In this document: positions 62,001 through 64,000 of the stretch, one piece after another
How the letters are laid out: the number at the start of each line of letters is the position of its first letter
Numbering within the stretch: position 1 is the stretch's first letter
Position numbers and translations under genes: made by a program
The notes under the pieces: generated by a model
What the model was told of the DNA's origin: nothing
Seen by the model: only the letters and a program-made list of their open reading frames with translations
The model's database searches: none
Origin: Patagioenas fasciata
Lineage: Eukaryota > Chordata > Aves > Columbiformes > Columbidae
Reading direction: 5' to 3'
Assembly: GCF_037038585.1 (NCBI RefSeq)
Contig: NC_092524.1
Location: 41,736,001-41,800,000, forward strand
Length of the DNA stretch: 64,000 nt

Positions 62001-63798
62001 TGATAAAAGCACACACCTGACAAAAAGTTCAGGAGTCCAGTCAATAGTATAAGTAAAAAAAGCACTCAACATATGTATAACTAAGAGTTATCAGCAAGAC
62101 AGATCAGTTTCTCATTTGCTTATATCAAACATTTTAAAATTACACTTAGGTTAAATTTCAAAAGATCACAAAAAATGCTACACAAATGTATACTGACTCT
62201 ACCTTTAATTAACTTTAAAAATAGGTTAGTGATGTAATTTCCACTAAGAATGTGTGACTTAGACCTCAAATTACAATGTAAAGGAAATATAAAATAAACA
62301 TTTTTAAGGTAACATTTTTAAAGATTCAATTGATAATTAATTTCTGTAACAAGAAGCTCAAGACAAATATAAAGTTCAATTTCACCCACTTTGGACTAAG
62401 ACTTAAAAGACAACCCCCAAAACCAGAAGTTCACAGCAATCCAGGGTGGGCTGGGATGAATCTTTACATTTTTCTTTATGCATATAAATTATCTATACCA
62501 ACCAAACACCCTTTGAATTGTTGCCAATGCACCAACAGAGACTTTAAGGTAACTCTACTTGCCCAGTTGTTTATAATATATTTTTAAGACTTGTCAACCA
62601 ATCAAAATACCAAATGAGACTTAAAAATTAAAAGAATAAGGGAGATGGCATATGTAGGTATTTTAATCAACCACCCCCAAGCAGCTCAATTCCAATATCC
62701 ATTGAAATTACCAGGTATTTTTTAAGCAATTTCAATAGGCTATAGGAGAGGCGACAAAATAGAATGCAACCTTAATCCAGTCCAATTTTAAACAAATCAA
62801 GAATCTTCTATTTGTAGAACATCTCACAATCCAAAAAACTTTACATTAGGAAGTATTTTCCCATACCTAGCCCAGACTTTTCTTGACTTCATTTCATTAA
62901 CTTAATTTCCCCATATTATCAACCTAGTTAACTAAATCATCTTTCGCAGTATTCATATCCTGCAAATAAATTCTGTTCTAAAGTCTGTTTCTCACAGAGT
63001 GCCCACATAAGTCCGCATTTTGTTCCTTGAATCATATCTTTCCATCTTCTAAGTAATTTTCATTTCTGTGCTCTTTCCAATTTGTTTTGCAATTACTATT
63101 ATGGCACTGAGAGACCTGAAACCTCACCTACTATTTTAAGTGTATTATGTGCCTGATGGCAGAGACTTTTCAATCACTGAGCAACACAGGGTACCTCACA
63201 CTGAGCCTGTAGCATGAACTATACAACACCATGAGAAATAACATTTTTATTTTAATTACAGGTTCATATGCTAACTACATTAGATACTAAACTCATTTGA
63301 TTAAGGAAAAGATTAAGTGCCTAAACAAACTATACCATAAATAATAATATGGGATAGAAAATACTGAAAATAAACATTTGAAAACATAGGGAAATACTGC
63401 TACATTAACGTTATTTTACTTACTGCCTTACAGAACTAGTAATATACAAACAGCTCTATTTTCAAATACTTTTCAGTAAATAAACTACTACATGAGCAAA
63501 TCATAACAACGGGAGAAAAGGGAAAAAAAATCATTAATGGGAGGTCTGCTTATGTTCATTTAAAAATGAAACTTACCATATAAAGAATATTCTGCCTCCT
63601 GACCTGTATCGCTCTCACTAGATGTTGATGTTAGGCTAGTAGTTAGAGTATTACTAAGCGACTGACCAACAGATAAAACTGTAGTTGCTGTAGCTACATT
63701 GCTGCTGCTAGTAACACTGGATGTAGACATGGTCACTGTTGATGTGGTACCAGTTGTAGTCAGATTAGGGAAACTTTGGGCACCCATAAGAGGAGAAG
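46929..63798 (-). CDS. HECTD1: HECTD1, HECT-domain E3 ubiquitin ligase, C-terminal 983 residues
   Basis: HECTD1 forms a thioester with ubiquitin on its HECT cysteine and transfers it to substrates; mouse loss causes neural-tube and placental defects. Seventeen exons, from 63798 down to 46929, join in one frame to 983 residues ending TMEKGFHLN. By visible residue: Ser/Thr-rich (1-60), highly acidic (about 88-117), a conserved middle (about 120-520) that I cannot assign to a named domain, and the HECT domain from about 525 to 983. The HECT N-lobe contains [20 protein letters not shown] and [20 protein letters not shown], with a Ser/Glu-rich insertion. The C-lobe has the catalytic Cys in [13 protein letters not shown], 31 residues from the end. 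This matches human Cys2579 of 2610. The N-terminal 1,600 or so residues (ankyrin, SUN-like and MIB/HERC2 domains) are beyond the right edge. Confidence 0.97.
47067..47493 (-). other. HECTD1: HECTD1 last intron
   Basis: 427 bp, with a (CAAA/CCAAA)n tract at 47332-47390. Confidence 0.85.
47332..47390. repeat. A/C-rich (CAAA)n simple repeat
   Basis: Imperfect AAACC/CAAA repeats on plus (GTTTT/GGTTT on minus) in the last HECTD1 intron. Confidence 0.85.
47494..47638 (-). CDS. HECTD1: HECTD1 exon w16 (HECT C-lobe)
   Basis: The acceptor is TTATCTTAAG|CCCTGG and the donor is CGCAAG|GTACGG. 145 nt: [20 protein letters not shown], then [20 protein letters not shown] and PRLTVVRK. Two minus-strand ORFs overlapping here are frame-shifted shadows. 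Confidence 0.96.
47639..48577 (-). other. HECTD1: HECTD1 intron between w15 and w16
   Basis: 939 bp. It contains a GC-richer patch at about 48,090-48,260, unlike the surrounding AT-rich intron, with a 63-codon plus ORF and no recognised domain. The patch may be an unplaced repeat fragment. Confidence 0.7.
48578..48728 (-). CDS. HECTD1: HECTD1 exon w15
   Basis: The acceptor is GAATTAAAG|ATGGCT and the donor is GAGATAG|GTACTT. It encodes [20 protein letters not shown], then [16 protein letters not shown] and [10 protein letters not shown]. Asp and Ser codons are split at the joints. It covers the hinge and the start of the HECT C-lobe. Confidence 0.96.
48729..49034 (-). other. HECTD1: HECTD1 intron between w14 and w15
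   Basis: 306 bp; nothing recognised. Confidence 0.85.
49035..49128 (-). CDS. HECTD1: HECTD1 exon w14
   Basis: The acceptor is GTCTTTGCAG|ACTGTA and the donor is TTCAGAG|GTAATT. It encodes [20 protein letters not shown] then [11 protein letters not shown], with a split Asp codon. Confidence 0.96.
49240..49318 (-). CDS. HECTD1: HECTD1 exon w13
   Basis: It starts after ATTTTGAAG at 49318 and its donor is GATGAG|GTAAGG. It encodes [20 protein letters not shown] then PGGEDE. The upstream acceptor was chosen because it completes the split Gly codon (GG|T) and restores LNFQ. The stronger-looking TTTTCAG 13 nt inside the exon would break the frame. Confidence 0.9.
49319..50395 (-). other. HECTD1: HECTD1 intron between w12 and w13
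   Basis: 1.08 kb of AT-rich intron. Short ORFs only; nothing recognised. Confidence 0.8.
50396..51003 (-). CDS. HECTD1: HECTD1 exon w12 (HECT N-lobe with acidic insertion)
   Basis: 608 nt, the largest exon here. The acceptor is TTAATTCAG|GTTGAT and the donor is TTTGGG|GTAAGA. It encodes [20 protein letters not shown], then [20 protein letters not shown] and [12 protein letters not shown] Ser/Glu-rich, probably disordered insertion of about 55-60 residues follows ([20 protein letters not shown] and flanks). The fold resumes at [18 protein letters not shown]. Ordinary HECT domains lack this insertion; human HECTD1 has it. Confidence 0.97.
51167..51304 (-). CDS. HECTD1: HECTD1 exon w11 (HECT N-lobe)
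   Basis: The acceptor is TTCTAG|GTTGAA and the donor is CGTCAG|GTAGAT. 46 codons: [20 protein letters not shown] then [14 protein letters not shown] to [20 protein letters not shown] is the hallmark HECT N-lobe motif. Confidence 0.97.
51443..51644 (-). CDS. HECTD1: HECTD1 exon w10 (start of HECT domain)
   Basis: The acceptor is GTTTTTCCAG|AGCAAT and the donor is CTAGAG|GTAAAG. It encodes [20 protein letters not shown], a basic stretch, then [19 protein letters not shown], which opens the HECT N-lobe. Confidence 0.96.
51645..53499 (-). other. HECTD1: HECTD1 intron between w9 and w10
   Basis: 1.85 kb, AT-rich, with several T-runs. No exon, RNA gene or transposon was recognised. Confidence 0.8.
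53500..53627 (-). CDS. HECTD1: HECTD1 exon w9
   Basis: The acceptor is AAACTACAG|GAACCC and the donor is ATCAAG|GTAAAA. It encodes [20 protein letters not shown] through [13 protein letters not shown], with an Arg codon split onto w10 (AG|A). Confidence 0.96.
53628..54781 (-). other. HECTD1: HECTD1 intron between w8 and w9
   Basis: 1.15 kb, with an A/C-rich (CAAA)n tract at 54225-54260 and a (GAAA)n stretch near 53641-53666. No other feature was recognised. Confidence 0.8.
54782..54867 (-). CDS. HECTD1: HECTD1 exon w8
   Basis: The acceptor is ATATTTTCAG|AAGGTG and the donor is ATTGAG|GTATTA. It encodes [20 protein letters not shown] then TKILQQIE. Confidence 0.95.
54949..55159 (-). CDS. HECTD1: HECTD1 exon w7
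   Basis: The acceptor is TTTTACAG|GATTTT and the donor is AAGAAG|GTAAGT. Seventy codons from [20 protein letters not shown] through [20 protein letters not shown] to TSQE, with one split Glu codon. Confidence 0.96.
55160..55491 (-). other. HECTD1: HECTD1 intron between w6 and w7
   Basis: 332 bp; nothing recognised. Confidence 0.85.
55492..55674 (-). CDS. HECTD1: HECTD1 exon w6
   Basis: The acceptor is TTGTAG|GGTTGC and the donor is TACAAG|GTATAT. Exactly 61 codons: [20 protein letters not shown] through CSQLIAAYK. Confidence 0.96.
55917..55971 (-). CDS. HECTD1: HECTD1 exon w5 (55 nt)
   Basis: The acceptor is GATGTCTAG|AATCATG and the donor is AAAATG|GTAAGA. It encodes [18 protein letters not shown]. 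The first base completes the Thr codon split from w4 (AC|A). Confidence 0.94.
55972..58498 (-). other. HECTD1: HECTD1 intron between w4 and w5, with CR1
   Basis: 2.5 kb, of which about 1.65 kb is a CR1 LINE remnant. The remaining sequence has no recognised feature. Plus-strand ORFs of up to 171 codons at 56701-58296 run antisense to the CR1 and are artefacts. Confidence 0.85.
56630..58270 (-). mobile_element. CR1 LINE remnant, 3' part, sense on minus
   Basis: The plus strand reads as the reverse complement of avian CR1. From its 3' end it shows GAGGTTGGAAGTGACCTCTG, then TTCTCCAGGCTAGACAGTCC, then TTAAACAGTACTGGACCCAG. Finally, TTCATCCATGCAGGTCTCCT lies near the upstream reverse-transcriptase region. 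The copy is old: the usual FADD catalytic motif reads LADR (57305-57326, minus), and many frame breaks are present. A stretch of reverse-transcriptase sequence appears deleted near 57,930-58,010. The 8-bp terminal repeats are gone or degraded. It has the same orientation as HECTD1. Confidence 0.88.
58499..58721 (-). CDS. HECTD1: HECTD1 exon w4
   Basis: The acceptor is CACGTGCAG|GTACAC and the donor is CATACAC|GTAAGC. It encodes [20 protein letters not shown] through [15 protein letters not shown], with Gly and Thr codons split at the joints. The 62-codon open segment ending at 58495 is part of this exon. Confidence 0.96.
58722..59564 (-). other. HECTD1: HECTD1 intron between w3 and w4
   Basis: 843 bp of ordinary intron; no feature recognised. 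Confidence 0.8.
59565..59721 (-). CDS. HECTD1: HECTD1 exon w3
   Basis: The acceptor is T22-AG|GAAGAG and the donor is CACCAG|GTGTGC. Visible residues 119-170 begin [20 protein letters not shown], then [18 protein letters not shown], closing the acidic stretch and starting a conserved folded part. Confidence 0.95.
59724..59745. repeat. A22 homopolymer flush with the HECTD1 w3 acceptor
   Basis: Twenty-two uninterrupted A on plus, so T22 immediately followed by AG on minus, giving the acceptor of exon w3. Confidence 0.95.
60355..60586. mobile_element. Mariner/Tc1-like nonautonomous element (MITE) with terminal inverted repeats
   Basis: A 232-bp unit bounded by CAGGGTGTTTCAAAAAGATG and its exact reverse complement, 20 of 20 bases. 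Similarity continues imperfectly for about 17 more. The left flank is TA; the right flank is TG, then TA, consistent with a TA target duplication that has mutated on one side. The interior has no transposase ORF. The CAGGGTG... termini are typical of the mariner/Tc1 superfamily. The exact family (for example the chicken mariner Galluhop) needs a repeat-library search. Confidence 0.8.
61194..61219. repeat. (AT/GATA)n simple repeat
   Basis: Short alternating TATA/GATATA tract, about 26 bp, in a HECTD1 intron. Confidence 0.8.
61690..61823 (-). CDS. HECTD1: HECTD1 exon w2 (acidic segment)
   Basis: The acceptor is GTGTTATAG|ATTTTC and the donor is GTTATG|GTACAG. It encodes [20 protein letters not shown], then a run of Asp/Glu to QEYEEVM. 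The joint with w1 makes an Asp codon (G|AT). About half of its residues are acidic. Confidence 0.95.
61824..63576 (-). other. HECTD1: HECTD1 intron between w1 and w2
   Basis: 1.75 kb, AT-rich, with an (AT)8 tract at 61833-61848 next to the w2 acceptor. No other feature was recognised. Confidence 0.8.
61833..61848. repeat. (AT)8 microsatellite beside a HECTD1 splice acceptor
   Basis: The alternating AT tract ends 9 bp upstream (on minus) of the w2 exon, where a polypyrimidine tract would normally be. Confidence 0.9.
63577..63798 (-). CDS. HECTD1: HECTD1 exon w1 (most 5' in window)
   Basis: The acceptor is TCTATAG|CTTCTCC and the donor is TATG|GTAAGT. The 222 nt cover visible residues 1-73 plus split codons at both ends. 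It encodes a Ser/Thr/Val-rich, probably disordered linker ([20 protein letters not shown] onward) ending GQEAEYSLY. Confidence 0.93.
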
Positions 63799-64000
63799 CT
63801 ATAGATAAAGATATGGTAAGATAAAATAAATAATTTGATGACTTGAAGAGCACAATTTACATGCATGAGTCCTGTGTTGAAAAATATATTTGGGGTTGAA
63901 AAATTATCAGATGGTTTATTTTACAATAAAGAATAACAGACTAAAGGGGAAAGGTTTCCCAATGCAAAAGTGCACCCTACAATGCAAATGCCCACTTCTG
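63799..64000 (-). other. HECTD1: HECTD1 intron at right window edge
   Basis: Intronic sequence upstream of exon w1. The next HECTD1 exon is beyond the window. Confidence 0.8.

Noticed and set aside
1..64000. CRISPR arrays, operons, phage or other prokaryotic systems, and endogenous viral genes
   Set aside because: None seen: the window is intron-rich vertebrate DNA with three spliced host genes and ordinary bird repeats.

Overview
This is a vertebrate, almost certainly avian, nuclear segment. It has AT-rich introns, a single strong CpG island, GT-AG splice sites, a decayed CR1 LINE (the dominant bird retroposon) and a short mariner-like element. The species cannot be fixed from the sequence alone. 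I see no bacterial or viral features and no new multi-gene system. It is a conserved three-gene block, STRN3 - AP4S1 - HECTD1, in the order and orientation known for human 14q12.

Region 1 (about 1-24,100, minus strand): the 5' end of STRN3, a striatin-family scaffold of PP2A/STRIPAK. Coding exon 1 (23,642-23,962) lies in the CpG island. Coding exon 2 (3,460-3,563) lies 20 kb downstream, across intron 1. Positions 1-3,459 are STRN3 intron 2, and the rest of the gene is off the left edge.

Region 2 (about 22,880-24,730): a CpG island between the diverging 5' ends of STRN3 (minus) and AP4S1 (plus). It carries a palindromic NRF1-type site, YY1-type sites, G-rich tracts and an interrupted GGGGCC hexanucleotide array like the one in C9orf72. 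An ATG-started plus-strand ORF through the array would encode Gly-Arg then Gly-Pro dipeptides.

Region 3 (about 24,150-44,900, plus strand): AP4S1, the sigma-4 subunit of the AP-4 adaptor. All five coding exons are visible and splice in frame to 144 residues. One is a 12-nt microexon encoding Ser-Glu-Leu-Asp.

Region 4 (44,900-64,000, minus strand): the 3' part of HECTD1, a HECT-type E3 ubiquitin ligase, converging tail-to-tail with AP4S1. Seventeen exons join in one frame to 983 C-terminal residues, including the complete HECT domain and its catalytic cysteine. A CR1 remnant (56,630-58,270) and a mariner-like element with terminal inverted repeats (60,355-60,586) sit in its introns.

The three proteins (phosphatase scaffold, vesicle adaptor, ubiquitin ligase) do not form a known pathway; their adjacency is conserved synteny. 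Only the STRN3/AP4S1 head-to-head promoter suggests shared regulation. Most long single-frame ORFs in the CpG island and antisense to the CR1 remnant are composition artefacts.
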